From Poritiphilus flavus (lineage in GTDB: Bacteria > Bacteroidota > Bacteroidia > Flavobacteriales > Flavobacteriaceae): 64,000 nucleotides of DNA. Where the stretch lies: assembly GCF_009901585.1 (NCBI RefSeq), contig NZ_WXYO01000005.1:310001-374000 (forward strand), given 5' to 3'. The first letter of the stretch is position 1; each line of letters starts with the position of its first letter. The notes under the pieces are model-generated. The model worked only from the letters and a program-made list of their open reading frames with translations, was not told the DNA's origin and did not search any database. The translations under genes and the position numbers were made by a program. Below are positions 48,650-58,051 of the stretch, in pieces.

Positions 48650-51187
48650 TTAATCGACATGAAAAATATCTGTTTTGTGGATCACTCTGCCATCGCTCGT
48701 TACTCCTTCAACAGTTACCCGGTAGTTGCCTGAACTATCGTCAGTATAAAATGAAATAGGGTCATATTTTCCATCTTTGACCGGAATCACAGGTTCCCAG
48801 TGCAAGGTATGCCTGTAATCCGCTTTACTGTGCTCTGGTTTGGGAATGGAATAATCCGGCGCATAAAATTCCCTCGTCTTATAAAACCCTGGCATCACAA
48901 AGCTGGTGATACCCGGTGAGCGCTGTTGTGTAAAGTTGTACCTGGAGCCACGATCCGTGTAAATTGCAATTACGCCGTTGGCCCCACGTACTCCAAAAAA
49001 TGCAGCATCGGCCCCTACAAGCAGATCAATGAACAATACGCTAAAAGAATCCATTTGCTGAATTACAGAGGTGGGAATTTTAACCCCATCCATCAGGATT
49101 AGGGGTTCTGGTGAAACCTGAATACTATGAACACCTCCCCGGATCTTTATGGTCTGACCAGGAAAGTTGCCTTTTATCTGTACTCCGGGCATCATGATCA
49201 ACATATCCATAAGACTGAGCGATTCATGCCCCAAAACAGAATCCCGGATAATTCTGTTACTGGGTTTTCCGTATGGAGTAAGCGAATTCAACTCTTCCTC
49301 TATTTGCTCAGCGATCTTCTTTTTTTTCTGGGTAATTACAGCCTCCTCTAATTGGACAACTCCGGGGTCATAGCTAAATTCTTCAGAGAAGATATTATTA
49401 AAATTGTGTCTTGCCTGCATCAGAGCGCTCTGTGTCCACCTGGAAATCCTTTTCTCTTTGGTGATTAAGCGGGGCAGTTCGGAATCTACGATTATGGAAA
49501 CTTGTTTTGAGTCGGTCTTGCGTTTTTTACTCGAAGTAGTCGCATCCAATACTACGCTAATGCTGTCATTGAACGCAAAAGGCCCAAAACTGAACCGTCC
49601 GCTTACATCGGTAACTTTGGTATCATAATAGGATTCCTGCCCCAAAAACCCCAGGGTGATATTAGTGACCCTGGATTTGAATGAATTGTTTAATTCTGTT
49701 GTTTTCCCGGTAACCATGATACCTTTTTCGGGTTGATATTTCAAAGCCTTATTTACGCCGTTTTGAAGAAAATCCTTCCATACAAACCTTCGCCATCCGT
49801 GAGTAAGCATTAGCAGATCTAATTGTCTTTTGCGGACTATAGAGTTATCCTTAAAGAAATAGTCAGGATTTTCCACGGTGTCGCCTAAGTCAGAATTGAG
49901 CAAAAGCCAGCTTTTTATATCTGCAACGGGTACGGCATCAGCTGTGGGATAGGCCTGCTTTACTATACTCATGGAAAGATTGCCCTCGAGACCATTATCA
50001 TCCCGGTCCTTTAGTCGCAGGTCTAAGGTGACCTTGTCGCGTTTCTTGTAACGGTTCTTATCAAATTTAACATCCAGAAGGGCATCATTATCAGAAGGAT
50101 CGATAAATACCAGTCGTTCGCATACCGGCTCCCCACTTGAAGTAAAAAGCGTGAAATGGGCAACGCCATCCTTTAGTTTTGAGGTAGGTAACATGAGGGC
50201 GTAACCATCCTCTTCTTTGGGCTTTCCGATATGCTTGTAAAACAGCTCTCCTCTGAGATGGCCCAGTAGCAATGTACCTTCCAGGCTGTTGGGACTGGTT
50301 GCTTTTACCTTCAATATCAGATGATCCGTATTGTTTTCTACGCTAAGTACATAGCCGTTCAGGGAGGCCTCCGGTAAGGAGAATTTCTTCTCGTTACCTT
50401 CTGCCATTATGCTCGCGAAATAGGTCCGATCAGGCTTGGGAATAAAACTAAAGGATCCCAATCCAGACTCATAGCTCCTGAAGTTGGTTACGAAGTCTCC
50501 GTTATCATCCGTTACCACCCCGCTGACAGCCTCACCCTTCCCCAAACCATTAGTGACCTTAATTCCGACCTTGTTAAGCAACCCACTGACCAGATCACCT
50601 CCTTCCGGATAAAACCTTATTTGTTGTACCCGGCCAGATCCAGGGGTTATGGAATCTGTCAACTCCAAAGAACTCATCCCATTTTTTACAGCTTCCTCCG
50701 GTTCTTCGGAGCTATCGGAAAGCCCGAATTCCCGCGCCCAAATGGGGATCTCTTTTTCAAAGTACAAGGGTTTCTGTTTATTCAGCATATACCTGGTATA
50801 GGCTCGAAGCCTGTACTTGCCCTGCTTAATATTATCGCCAATGTCAATATCCCCGGCTCCGGAAGTGTCATCCACGAATATTCTTCTATCAGCGACCACA
50901 TAGTTATTTTCGTCTAATAATTCAACGTAAACTACCTTGCTTTTGTCGCTTGGACGATGGGTAATACCATTTAATATATAAGCCTTAAACCAGAGGGTTT
51001 CTCCCCTCGTATAGTACTCTTTATCTGTGTGCACATGTATTTTTTCAGGATTTTCCTTACCGGCATAAATGCTGAGTTTGCTCAAGAGGAGATCAAATAC
51101 CCTGTTCTCCTGCTGTGGTGCCTGAAAACCAAATATTATTAAAAACAAAAGGGCAAATCGGAATAACCTGGATACTTTCTTTTTCAT
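48650..51187 (-). CDS. MG2/carboxypeptidase-regulatory-like protein with TonB plug domain
   Basis: 845 aa. N-terminal signal segment (about 1-25; LLFLIIFGFQAP). An MG2-type macroglobulin-like domain at about 50-140 (YYTRGETLWFKAYILNG, VYVELLDENNYVVADRRIFV), several further Ig/MG-like beta domains, a carboxypeptidase-regulatory-like domain near 500-560 (VTDVSGRFSFGPFAF), and a TonB receptor plug domain at about 650-745 (LMDMLIMMPGVQIKGNFPG, IKIRGGVHS, PLILMDGV, GVRGANGVIAIYT). No beta-barrel follows. Known Bacteroidota architecture; periplasmic or surface. Role unclear, perhaps ligand binding or docking. Confidence 0.85.
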   Translation of the reverse strand: MKKKVSRLFRFALLFLIIFGFQAPQQENRVFDLLLSKLSIYAGKENPEKIHVHTDKEYYTRGETLWFKAYILNGITHRPSDKSKVVYVELLDENNYVVADRRIFVDDTSGAGDIDIGDNIKQGKYRLRAYTRYMLNKQKPLYFEKEIPIWAREFGLSDSSEEPEEAVKNGMSSLELTDSITPGSGRVQQIRFYPEGGDLVSGLLNKVGIKVTNGLGKGEAVSGVVTDDNGDFVTNFRSYESGLGSFSFIPKPDRTYFASIMAEGNEKKFSLPEASLNGYVLSVENNTDHLILKVKATSPNSLEGTLLLGHLRGELFYKHIGKPKEEDGYALMLPTSKLKDGVAHFTLFTSSGEPVCERLVFIDPSDNDALLDVKFDKNRYKKRDKVTLDLRLKDRDDNGLEGNLSMSIVKQAYPTADAVPVADIKSWLLLNSDLGDTVENPDYFFKDNSIVRKRQLDLLMLTHGWRRFVWKDFLQNGVNKALKYQPEKGIMVTGKTTELNNSFKSRVTNITLGFLGQESYYDTKVTDVSGRFSFGPFAFNDSISVVLDATTSSKKRKTDSKQVSIIVDSELPRLITKEKRISRWTQSALMQARHNFNNIFSEEFSYDPGVVQLEEAVITQKKKKIAEQIEEELNSLTPYGKPSNRIIRDSVLGHESLSLMDMLIMMPGVQIKGNFPGQTIKIRGGVHSIQVSPEPLILMDGVKIPTSVIQQMDSFSVLFIDLLVGADAAFFGVRGANGVIAIYTDRGSRYNFTQQRSPGITSFVMPGFYKTREFYAPDYSIPKPEHSKADYRHTLHWEPVIPVKDGKYDPISFYTDDSSGNYRVTVEGVTSDGRVIHKTDIFHVD

Positions 51188-51343
51188 TTCGGAGGATGAA
51201 GGGATATATTTCTTAGCAATATCTTAGCGCGCAACTCCCATAAAAATAAGGAATTTACGCACGTGTTTTTGAGATGTCTTTCATTTTTTTTGACTAGGCG
51301 ACGACGGTATATATGGCCTCAAACGAAGTCTGCTATTTGGCTA

Positions 51344-51371
51344 TTGCAACAATCGATTTATCCTATATTTG
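51344..51371 (+). promoter_or_regulatory. Promoter of tyrS
   Basis: TTG (51344-51346), 17 bp, TATATTTG (51364-51371): an excellent match to the Bacteroidota TTG-N17-TAnnTTTG consensus, ending 25 bp before the ATG at 51397. Confidence 0.7.
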
Positions 51372-51396
51372 CAGCATTGTTATAAAGGACGAACCT

Positions 51397-52692
51397 ATGC
51401 ATTCAAATTTTGTTGAGGAATTGCGATGGAGAGGCATGTTGCACGATGCAATGCCCGGCACCGAAGAGCACTTGCTAAGCGGAATTCAATCTGCCTATGT
51501 GGGGATAGATCCTACGGCAGATTCACTGCACATCGGTCACCTTGTAAGTGTAATGATGCTGCGCCATTTTCAATTAGCGGGGCACAAGCCCATTGCATTG
51601 GTGGGTGGAGCTACCGGGATGATCGGAGATCCCTCTGGAAAATCGGCTGAGCGGAACTTGCTTGACGAGACCACTCTGCGTTCTAATGAGGAAGCCCTTA
51701 AGGTGCAGCTATCCCTTTTTCTGGACTTCGACAGCGACTCGGCCAACGCGGCTAAGTTGGTAAACAACTACGATTGGATGAAAGGGTTTTCATTCCTGGA
51801 CTTCATTCGGGATGTGGGCAAGCACATTACCGTAAATTATATGATGGCTAAGGATTCCGTGCGTAAGCGGTTATCTGCAGATGCTAAAGAAGGTATGTCC
51901 TTTACCGAATTCACTTATCAACTGGTGCAAGGCTACGATTTTCTTCACCTCTACAGAAAGCATAACTGTACCCTGCAGATGGGCGGTAGCGACCAGTGGG
52001 GGAACATTACCACCGGAACGGAACTGATCAGGAGGATAGAAGGCGGAAAAGGTTACGCGCTAACCTGCCCGTTGATCACCAAGGCGGACGGTACCAAGTT
52101 CGGCAAAACGGAAAGCGGTAATGTCTGGCTTGACCCGCATCGTACCTCCCCATATAAATTCTATCAGTACTGGTTGAACACCTCGGACGAGGATGCGGAA
52201 AAATATATTAAGATCTTTACTTTTCTGGAGAGGGAAGAAATTGAGGCCCTGGTTACCGAGCAACACAATGCACCTCATTTAAGGGTTTTGCAGAAGAAAT
52301 TGGCCGAAGAAGTTACCCGCATGGTTCATTCAGCCTCGGAATTGGAAAAGGCTGAAAAGGCCAGTGCCATACTATTTGGGAAGTCTACTTCCGAAGAGTT
52401 GAAACAGCTTGACGAAGGAACTTTTCTGGATGTCTTTGAAGGAGTTCCCCAGGCGAAAGTTTCCAAATCTGATATAGAAGAGGGGCTGGACATGATAGGT
52501 GCGTTGTCTGCAAAGACCCAATTTCTCGCTTCCAATGGGGAAGCCCGTAGGGAATTAAAGCAAAACGCCATCTCGGTAAACAAGGAAAAGGTTAGTCCGG
52601 AACGAATTCTCACTGAAAAAGACCTGATCAATGATAAGTATGTCCTTCTGCAACGCGGCAAGAAGAACTATTTTATCATGGTAGTTGAATAA
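51397..52692 (+). CDS. tyrS: Tyrosyl-tRNA synthetase
   Basis: 431 aa from [21 protein letters not shown]. In-frame codons from 51313 overlap the promoter, so this ATG is preferred. Class I synthetase for tRNA-Tyr: [15 protein letters not shown] (HIGH at about 54-57), tyrosine-binding [26 protein letters not shown] as the KMSKS equivalent (about 235-240), and a C-terminal S4 RNA-binding domain ([20 protein letters not shown]). A GTG-started ankyrin-like gene follows after 19 bp. Confidence 0.97.
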   Translation: MHSNFVEELRWRGMLHDAMPGTEEHLLSGIQSAYVGIDPTADSLHIGHLVSVMMLRHFQLAGHKPIALVGGATGMIGDPSGKSAERNLLDETTLRSNEEALKVQLSLFLDFDSDSANAAKLVNNYDWMKGFSFLDFIRDVGKHITVNYMMAKDSVRKRLSADAKEGMSFTEFTYQLVQGYDFLHLYRKHNCTLQMGGSDQWGNITTGTELIRRIEGGKGYALTCPLITKADGTKFGKTESGNVWLDPHRTSPYKFYQYWLNTSDEDAEKYIKIFTFLEREEIEALVTEQHNAPHLRVLQKKLAEEVTRMVHSASELEKAEKASAILFGKSTSEELKQLDEGTFLDVFEGVPQAKVSKSDIEEGLDMIGALSAKTQFLASNGEARRELKQNAISVNKEKVSPERILTEKDLINDKYVLLQRGKKNYFIMVVE

Positions 52693-52711
52693 ATAAATCC
52701 ACTTCTAACAA

Positions 52712-53371
52712 GTGTCTCAGAAGATCTACATACCAGAAAGTGTTCGTGCTGTATCGGACTTTTATGGAGATCTACTGTATGATATAGATCAATTCGAGAA
52801 CATTAAAGACCACCTGGAGGCTATAGCGGCCCGAATGTGGGAAGGAGTACAACAGAAACACGACGGTGTCCTCAACGAAATCAGCAATTACCACTGGAAA
52901 CACCTTGGGAAGGATAAGGCTACTTTGGTGGAAGAGGATCTGGATCACGAAGATTGCCGGCAGGCCATTGCCAATGAGTTTGGTTTTCGTCGATGGTCCG
53001 AAGTCTTGCATCTGAACCGGCCATACAATGGCGATTTTGAAAGGGCGATAAACCTAATGCTGGCCGGGGAACTAAAGGAACTGGATATACTACTGACGGC
53101 TAACGATAAACTGCTTAACAGTAAATCAGACTACGGCCATAAGGCCACTCTTTTGCACTATGCCGTTAGCAACGGAGTGGAACTCTGGCGACAACGTGTA
53201 CCCTTGAACCTTCCTGAAATTGTGGAACTGTTGATTCAAAAGGGTATTAATACCCGGGCCAAAATGAAAGTCTACAATGGCGAATACGCTGCGGCTGAAT
53301 TGCTATTGTCCAGTGCCCATCCTCTTGAGGCCGGAGTGCTTCCCGAGCTCAGAAAGCTATTTCAGGTATAA
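52712..53371 (+). CDS. Ankyrin-repeat-like protein
   Basis: 219 aa starting at GTG (VSQKIYIPESV). No signal peptide. The N-terminal half is helical (DIDQFENIKDHLEAIAARMW), the C-terminal half has ankyrin-like turns (HKATLLHYAVSNGVELWRQR, PEIVELLIQKGINTRAKMKV, YNGEYAAAELLLSSAHPLEA), about two repeats. Probably a cytoplasmic protein-interaction module; not a characterised enzyme. Spaced 19 bp from tyrS and likely on its transcript. The start codon choice rests on GTG being the first possible one. Confidence 0.7.
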   Translation: MSQKIYIPESVRAVSDFYGDLLYDIDQFENIKDHLEAIAARMWEGVQQKHDGVLNEISNYHWKHLGKDKATLVEEDLDHEDCRQAIANEFGFRRWSEVLHLNRPYNGDFERAINLMLAGELKELDILLTANDKLLNSKSDYGHKATLLHYAVSNGVELWRQRVPLNLPEIVELLIQKGINTRAKMKVYNGEYAAAELLLSSAHPLEAGVLPELRKLFQV

Positions 53372-53373
53372 GA

Positions 53374-54351
53374 TCAGAGGACCATCAGGTTACAACCCCG
53401 GATATCTGAATGGTCAAAACGGCCGAGCACTTCAAAAGAACCATCTTCATATACTTTCCCCAGATCCTGGGTGGCGATAAAGGAGCAGGAATTGATATTA
53501 GCCAGGTCAATGACGTTAATACCCCCGGATTGTCCTATGCGGTTAAAGCTAAGTGGATCCTCGGGATCACGAACACTGATCTGCATCCATGGAGGTGTAC
53601 TGAATTTCCCGTTTCCCCGCGAATAAGCCTGAGAAAGCAGCTCGGTCATTCCGTATTCCGAGTGGATCTCCGAAACGCCAAAGCCTTCTTTAAGGATAAG
53701 GTGAAGTTCTTCCCGGATCAGTTCATTTCTCCGGCCTTTCATGCCGCCGGTCTCCATAACTACAGTATGTTCCAGGCTTAGGGAAAAGTTTTCGGCCATA
53801 TCCAGCAGTGCAAAGGAGACTCCCAGGAGCAAGGTGGGAATCTTAGCGGCTTCATTATCAAGCAGCTGTTGTTTCAGCGCTTCGATATTCCGGAGATAGA
53901 ATCCACTCTCCGGATGGCTGCTATGTGCTATAAGATCGTTCACCATATAGATCAGGGAGGAATCCCTTCGTTCCAGGTAAGAAGGTAAAAGAGCCAGAAT
54001 GCACCAGTTCCTGGGTGAGCCGTAGAACAATTCAAAAGCTTTCAGGTAACTTTTTTGATAAATATCCGCATCGCTAACAAAATGAGTGCTTGTCCTGTTT
54101 CCGGTGGTACCACTGCTTTTAAATTGTAGTTTTGGTGGCTTGGTTCCACTAATCACCCTATGCGATCTGAAAAATTCTATGGGAAGAAAGGGAATGTCTC
54201 CCTTCTGCTTAACGGTCTTTGCGGTTCTTCCCAGAAGGCGACAAAATTTCTGATAAACCGGGTTCTCCCGGTATTGATATTGGAAGATCTCCAGAGCATG
54301 CTCATCGAAGTTGCTTTGGTCGGTAAGATCAAAAATCCATTCCGGGCTCAT
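53374..54351 (-). CDS. LuxE/PaaK-family acyl-protein synthetase-like enzyme
   Basis: 325 aa, soluble. Conserved ANL-type pieces: FLPIEFFRSHRVISG (about 55-69), the AMP-binding-like loop LQFKSSGTTGNRTSTHF (about 76-92), GSPRNWCILALLPSYL and HTVVMETGGMKGRRNEL, and HSEYGMTELLSQAYS near 235-250. Bioluminescence LuxE joins fatty acids to LuxC; in Flavobacteriaceae such genes usually have an unknown acyl substrate, perhaps in aryl-polyene, lipid or polysaccharide modification. No luxC partner nearby. Convergent with the ankyrin-like gene, 2 bp apart. Confidence 0.85.
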   Translation of the reverse strand: MSPEWIFDLTDQSNFDEHALEIFQYQYRENPVYQKFCRLLGRTAKTVKQKGDIPFLPIEFFRSHRVISGTKPPKLQFKSSGTTGNRTSTHFVSDADIYQKSYLKAFELFYGSPRNWCILALLPSYLERRDSSLIYMVNDLIAHSSHPESGFYLRNIEALKQQLLDNEAAKIPTLLLGVSFALLDMAENFSLSLEHTVVMETGGMKGRRNELIREELHLILKEGFGVSEIHSEYGMTELLSQAYSRGNGKFSTPPWMQISVRDPEDPLSFNRIGQSGGINVIDLANINSCSFIATQDLGKVYEDGSFEVLGRFDHSDIRGCNLMVL

Positions 54352-54380
54352 TATCAGGTATTGGCTGGGGCAAAAATAAC

Positions 54381-54412
54381 CAAAATAAAAGCCCTGAAAT
54401 ATTGTTCAGGGC
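54381..54412 (-). terminator. Terminator of the first mini T9SS protein gene
   Basis: GCCCTGAA (54391-54398) and TTCAGGGC (54405-54412) form a perfect 8-bp stem with a 6-nt loop. On the minus strand it is followed by TTTTATTTT (54382-54390). It starts 28 bp after the stop at 54440. Confidence 0.8.
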
Positions 54413-54439
54413 CTCAATCTATAGTTGGGTAGGTTTGTC

Positions 54440-54763
54440 TTATTTCACGACCAGCTTTCGGGTCATGGTCTTGTTGTTCTGCCTGAGTTGCAAAACATAC
54501 ACTCCCGGGATCAGCGGGGAAATGTCCAGGGCATTGTTGCGTAGCCTTTCTCTGAGGACGGCTTTGCCAAAAACATCATAGACGGTTATTTCCTTACTAC
54601 CATTTTCCGAGGTAGTGATGTAAACGATATCTCCAAATGCGGGATTAGGATACAGCTTAAACTTGTGGGTTTGGCTATTGTTATAGTCAACAATGTCTCC
54701 ACTGTCTTGCGCTGATGCCACTAAAGTAAATGCCCAGAAAAGGGAAAAGTAGATTAGCTTCAT
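54440..54763 (-). CDS. Mini T9SS-sorted protein 1
   Basis: 107 aa from MKLIYFSLFWAF (ATG 54761-54763); an in-frame start at 54802 would hide the signal peptide. Signal peptide (about 1-19, ending SAQ) then almost nothing but a type A sorting domain: FKLYPNPAFGDIVYITTS, ITVYDVFGKAVL, LIPGVYVLQLRQN and the end MTRKLVVK. Proteins with this C-terminal domain are exported by the type IX system and normally carry a large N-terminal passenger, missing here. Paralogous to the next gene. Confidence 0.85.
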   Translation of the reverse strand: MKLIYFSLFWAFTLVASAQDSGDIVDYNNSQTHKFKLYPNPAFGDIVYITTSENGSKEITVYDVFGKAVLRERLRNNALDISPLIPGVYVLQLRQNNKTMTRKLVVK

Positions 54764-54852
54764 TAATTCAGATTTGGGATCCGAGTTGTAAATATAGGTC
54801 AAGCAGCCGCGGTCTGCTATAAATTGTTGTGAAAACTCTTTTTTTGTAGGTT

Positions 54853-54885
54853 AAAACATCGGAGGGTTCCGTTGGTCGATGTTTT
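54853..54885 (-). terminator. Terminator of the second mini T9SS protein gene
   Basis: AAAACATCG (54853-54861) and CGATGTTTT (54877-54885), a 9-bp stem with a 15-nt loop, 67 bp beyond the stop at 54952. The arm itself supplies the T-rich end on both strands, so it may work in either direction. Confidence 0.55.
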
Positions 54886-54951
54886 TGGGCAGAATATCAA
54901 CGGATTAGCCGTAGCTATATAGGGAATTATGCCTTCTGTGGAAAGGGAATT

Positions 54952-55263
54952 TTACTTGACGATCAGCTTTCGGGTAGCCACTTTATCTTTCTCAAAAACC
55001 CGCATCACATAGACTCCGGGATCAAGATCTGCTACATTGAGTTCCTTGCCTAGAATGGTAGTTTCCATCACCCTTGTTCCAAGGACATCGAAAATCATGA
55101 TCTTTTTTGGTGCGTTTTCAGCAGTCTCAACATAGACTTTACCCTGAGTAGCGGGGTTGGGATATAGCTTGAAGCCTTCGATATCTCCGGTACCCAAGGT
55201 CTGCTGCCCGTAGGTCGTCGCAGAAAAAGCCAGGAAAAGAATGACAAAGTAAAAGTGCTTCAT
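54952..55263 (-). CDS. Mini T9SS-sorted protein 2
   Basis: 103 aa. Signal peptide (about 1-19, ending TYGQ), then a short linker and a type A sorting domain: FKLYPNPATQGKVYVETA, IMIFDVLGTRVMETTI, LDPGVYVMRVFEKD and the end ATRKLIVK. Like its neighbour it has no passenger domain. The two differ in most positions but align end to end, so they are old tandem paralogues. Function unknown. Confidence 0.88.
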   Translation of the reverse strand: MKHFYFVILFLAFSATTYGQQTLGTGDIEGFKLYPNPATQGKVYVETAENAPKKIMIFDVLGTRVMETTILGKELNVADLDPGVYVMRVFEKDKVATRKLIVK

Positions 55264-55584
55264 ATAAAACGCTTACCACAAAGAATGTACCACAAATATA
55301 TAAATTTTGCCTAGCGGCTGTGTTTTAAAAACGGTTTTGAATAGAAAATTCGTTGAAATGCACAAAATCTTAACCAAAGTGTCGATAAACTGACTTTTCC
55401 TACAAAATCCGGTACTTTTTAGCATAAAGATTTTATTTGGAATCAGATGTTCTCAGGCCGGCAAAATGCCCCATGCACTGGCCTATGTTATCATTTTGTT
55501 ACCATTATTAAATCAATGTTAAGTAAACTTGGTTTATTAGTATTATCTTTATTTTTGGTCAGATCAACCTAAAGATATGACGTC
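55264..55584 (+). promoter_or_regulatory. Intergenic region with the response-regulator promoter
   Basis: This 321-bp gap has no gene. Near its right end TTG (55529-55531), 18 bp, TATTTTTG (55550-55557) is a good Bacteroidota promoter, 27 bp before the ATG at 55585. The left part should hold the divergent promoter of the mini T9SS gene, but I see no exact match. Confidence 0.6.
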
Positions 55585-56271
55585 ATGAAAAAACAGGACA
55601 TTAGGATACTTTTAGTAGACGATGAGCCGGACATTTTGGAGATATTGAGTTATAACCTTTCCTCCCAGGGATATCAGGTTTTTACCGCTAAGAATGGTGT
55701 CGATGGCGTGGAAAAGGCAAAGAAGAAAAATCCGCATCTTATTATCCTGGATGTAATGATGCCTGAAATGGACGGAATTGAAGCCTGCGAAATTATTAGG
55801 AGTACCAAAGGCCTGGAGAATACAATTATCACTTTTCTTACCGCGCGCAGTGAGGACTACTCCCAGGTGGCCGGTTTTGATGCAGGGGCAGACGATTATA
55901 TTACCAAACCCATCAAACCTAAAGTCCTCGTCAGTAAAGTAAAGGCGTTATTGCGACGCTTGAAAGAGGAAAGCAGCACTTCCGAAGACGTTCTTAGCGT
56001 GGGTAATATCGTGATCAACAGGGAAGAATACAAGGTGCTGAACGACGGCGCCGAAATTGTCTTACCGCGAAAGGAATTTGAATTACTGGCTTTGCTGGCC
56101 TCCAAACCTGACAAGGTTTTTAAAAGGGAAGTCATCCTCGATAAGGTATGGGGTCAGGAAGTCGTGGTCGGAGGCCGAACGATTGATGTTCACATTAGAA
56201 AACTAAGGGAAAAAATTGGGGACAATCATTTCAAAACGGTCAAAGGTGTGGGGTATAAGTTCGTATTATAA
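55585..56271 (+). CDS. PhoB-like response regulator
   Basis: 228 aa. Receiver domain at 1-120 with DDEPD acidic pocket, phospho-acceptor Asp56 in LDVMMPEMDG, Thr in FLTARSED and Lys in DDYITKPIKP. C-terminal winged helix OmpR/PhoB domain (about 135-228: LPRKEFELLALLASKPDKVF, VVGGRTIDVHIRKLREKIG, KTVKGVGYKF). It binds DNA as a dimer once phosphorylated. The kinase gene follows with a 1-bp overlap. Phosphate control is a guess from resemblance to PhoB; no pst genes are near. Confidence 0.95.
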   Translation: MKKQDIRILLVDDEPDILEILSYNLSSQGYQVFTAKNGVDGVEKAKKKNPHLIILDVMMPEMDGIEACEIIRSTKGLENTIITFLTARSEDYSQVAGFDAGADDYITKPIKPKVLVSKVKALLRRLKEESSTSEDVLSVGNIVINREEYKVLNDGAEIVLPRKEFELLALLASKPDKVFKREVILDKVWGQEVVVGGRTIDVHIRKLREKIGDNHFKTVKGVGYKFVL

Positions 56272-57323
56272 TGGCCATTAGACTAAAGAAATCCTATAGA
56301 TTTGCTTTTCGGTCCTCCTTAATCATCACTCTTTTCTTAGCCCTGGCAAGCGGGGCTTTTCTATGGTATAGGGGCGTTTTGAGCCATCAGTGGCCCGTAC
56401 TACTGCTTTTTACCCTAGGTGTTCTTGGTGTTTCATTCCTGGTGATCCAAACCCGGGTTGAAAAGTTTATCTACCGAAGGATAAAACAGATCTACGACGA
56501 TGTCTCTCTGCTTGAATCTTCTTCCTTTAGTCCGGGTACCATTACCACGGATATGAAGACCCTGACGGCGGAAATTGAGAAATTCGCCAAAGACAAGAAA
56601 ATAGAGATAGACACCCTTAAGATCCGTGAAGAATACCGCAAAGATTTTCTCGGCAATGTCTCTCATGAGCTTAAGACCCCTTTATTTACTGTACAGGGCT
56701 ATATACTTACGCTGCTGGACGGAGCTTTGGAAGATAAGAATGTCCGTAAAAAATACCTGCAAAGGGCCAATAAAGGGGTGGAAAGATTAATCTATATCAT
56801 TAAGGACCTGGACCTGATCACTAAGCTGGAATCAGGAGACCTGAATCTGGAATTATCCAATTTCGATATCATTGAACTTATCCAAAGCGTCTTTGATCTG
56901 CTTGAAATGAAAGCAGCGAAAAAGAAGATCTCGCTGACTTTCGACATGGATTACCCTTCTCCGATCTACGTCAGGGCAGATCTGGAAAAGATCCAGCAGG
57001 TTGTCACAAATTTGCTGGTCAATTCCATTAAATATGGCAACAATGACGGCACTACCGAGGTAAGCGTAGAAAATCTGATCAAGAACAAGGTCATCGTCAG
57101 GATCACCGATAATGGGGAGGGCATCTCGGAGGAACATATCCCCAGGCTTTTTGAGCGCTTCTATCGCGTAGACCAGAGCGGAAGCAGAAAGGAAGGAGGG
57201 TCAGGACTCGGACTGGCCATCGTAAAACACATTATTGAAGCGCATAACGAAAAGATCTACGTGGAGAGTGTGGAAGATGTAGGGTCTGAATTCTCATTTA
57301 CCCTGGAAAAAGCGGATACCTGA
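56271..57323 (+). CDS. PhoR-like sensor histidine kinase
   Basis: 350 aa. Two N-terminal membrane helices (about 14-32 and 38-60) with a very short loop between, so no large sensor domain outside. A HAMP-like or coiled linker (60-120), HisKA with FLGNVSHELKTPLFTVQGY (His132) and an HATPase domain: NLLVNSIKYGNN (N box), ITDNGEGISEEHIPRLFERF, and GGSGLGLAIVKHIIEAH. Autophosphorylates and passes phosphate to the regulator encoded just upstream; the two genes overlap by 1 bp. Confidence 0.94.
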   Translation: MAIRLKKSYRFAFRSSLIITLFLALASGAFLWYRGVLSHQWPVLLLFTLGVLGVSFLVIQTRVEKFIYRRIKQIYDDVSLLESSSFSPGTITTDMKTLTAEIEKFAKDKKIEIDTLKIREEYRKDFLGNVSHELKTPLFTVQGYILTLLDGALEDKNVRKKYLQRANKGVERLIYIIKDLDLITKLESGDLNLELSNFDIIELIQSVFDLLEMKAAKKKISLTFDMDYPSPIYVRADLEKIQQVVTNLLVNSIKYGNNDGTTEVSVENLIKNKVIVRITDNGEGISEEHIPRLFERFYRVDQSGSRKEGGSGLGLAIVKHIIEAHNEKIYVESVEDVGSEFSFTLEKADT

Positions 57324-57376
57324 GATCGTCCTCATTGGGGATTTTCTTAGTTTTGCCTGATAGAAAAAAAGGCCTG

Positions 57377-58048
57377 GTGGGAAGCAAGAATAAGCTAAAG
57401 AGATTCAAGGAGAATGAGGGTTTTGCCAATGTAATCCAACCAAAAAGGAGTGAAGTGTTGGCAGATGAGACAGACCTCAAAGGCAATTGGAGTGCCTATT
57501 TTGGGAATGACAATCCCCTGGTTTTGGAATTGGGTTGTGGCAAAGGAGAATATACCGTGGGCCTTGCAAGGAAGTACAGGAACAAGAACTTTATTGGCGT
57601 AGATATCAAAGGTGCCCGCTTCTGGAGGGGCGCTAAGACAGCCCTTGAGGAAGGGCTGGAAAACGCGGCTTTCTTACGTACTCAAATAGAATTGATAGAC
57701 CTCCTATTTGCCGAAAACGAGGTGGATGAGATCTGGATCACTTTTCCAGATCCTCAAATCAAATACAAGCGTACTAAACACCGGCTTACCAATCCGTCAT
57801 TTCTTGAGAAGTATCAAAAAATTCTCAAGTCCGGAGGGTACATCAATTTGAAAACAGACAGTGAATTTCTACACGGTTATACACTGGGCTTGTTAGAAGG
57901 TTTGGGAATGGAAGTTGTCTATTCCAATCACGATGTTTACAAAAATGAAGGGAGCCCGGAGGAGGTGCTGAAAATTCAAACTTTTTACGAAAATCAGTAT
58001 CTTGAAAACGGAAAACCGATCACTTATATAAAGTTTAGGGCCCAATAA
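57377..58048 (+). CDS. trmB: tRNA (guanine-N7)-methyltransferase
   Basis: 223 aa from GTG (VGSKNKLKRFKENEGF). The frame is open back to 57335, but the family N-terminus GSKNKLKRF begins here. Methylates G46 of tRNAs using S-adenosylmethionine. SAM site VLELGCGKGEYTVGLA (about 52-67), GVDIKGARFWRG, and the TrmB motif ITFPDPQIKYKRTKHRLTNP (about 132-151). LysE-type exporter follows 3 bp later. Confidence 0.93.
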   Translation: MGSKNKLKRFKENEGFANVIQPKRSEVLADETDLKGNWSAYFGNDNPLVLELGCGKGEYTVGLARKYRNKNFIGVDIKGARFWRGAKTALEEGLENAAFLRTQIELIDLLFAENEVDEIWITFPDPQIKYKRTKHRLTNPSFLEKYQKILKSGGYINLKTDSEFLHGYTLGLLEGLGMEVVYSNHDVYKNEGSPEEVLKIQTFYENQYLENGKPITYIKFRAQ

Positions 58049-58051
58049 TCC

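Noticed and set aside
54440-55263. C-terminal fragments of one broken large T9SS protein
   Set aside because: Each has its own signal peptide and terminator, so they are separate genes.
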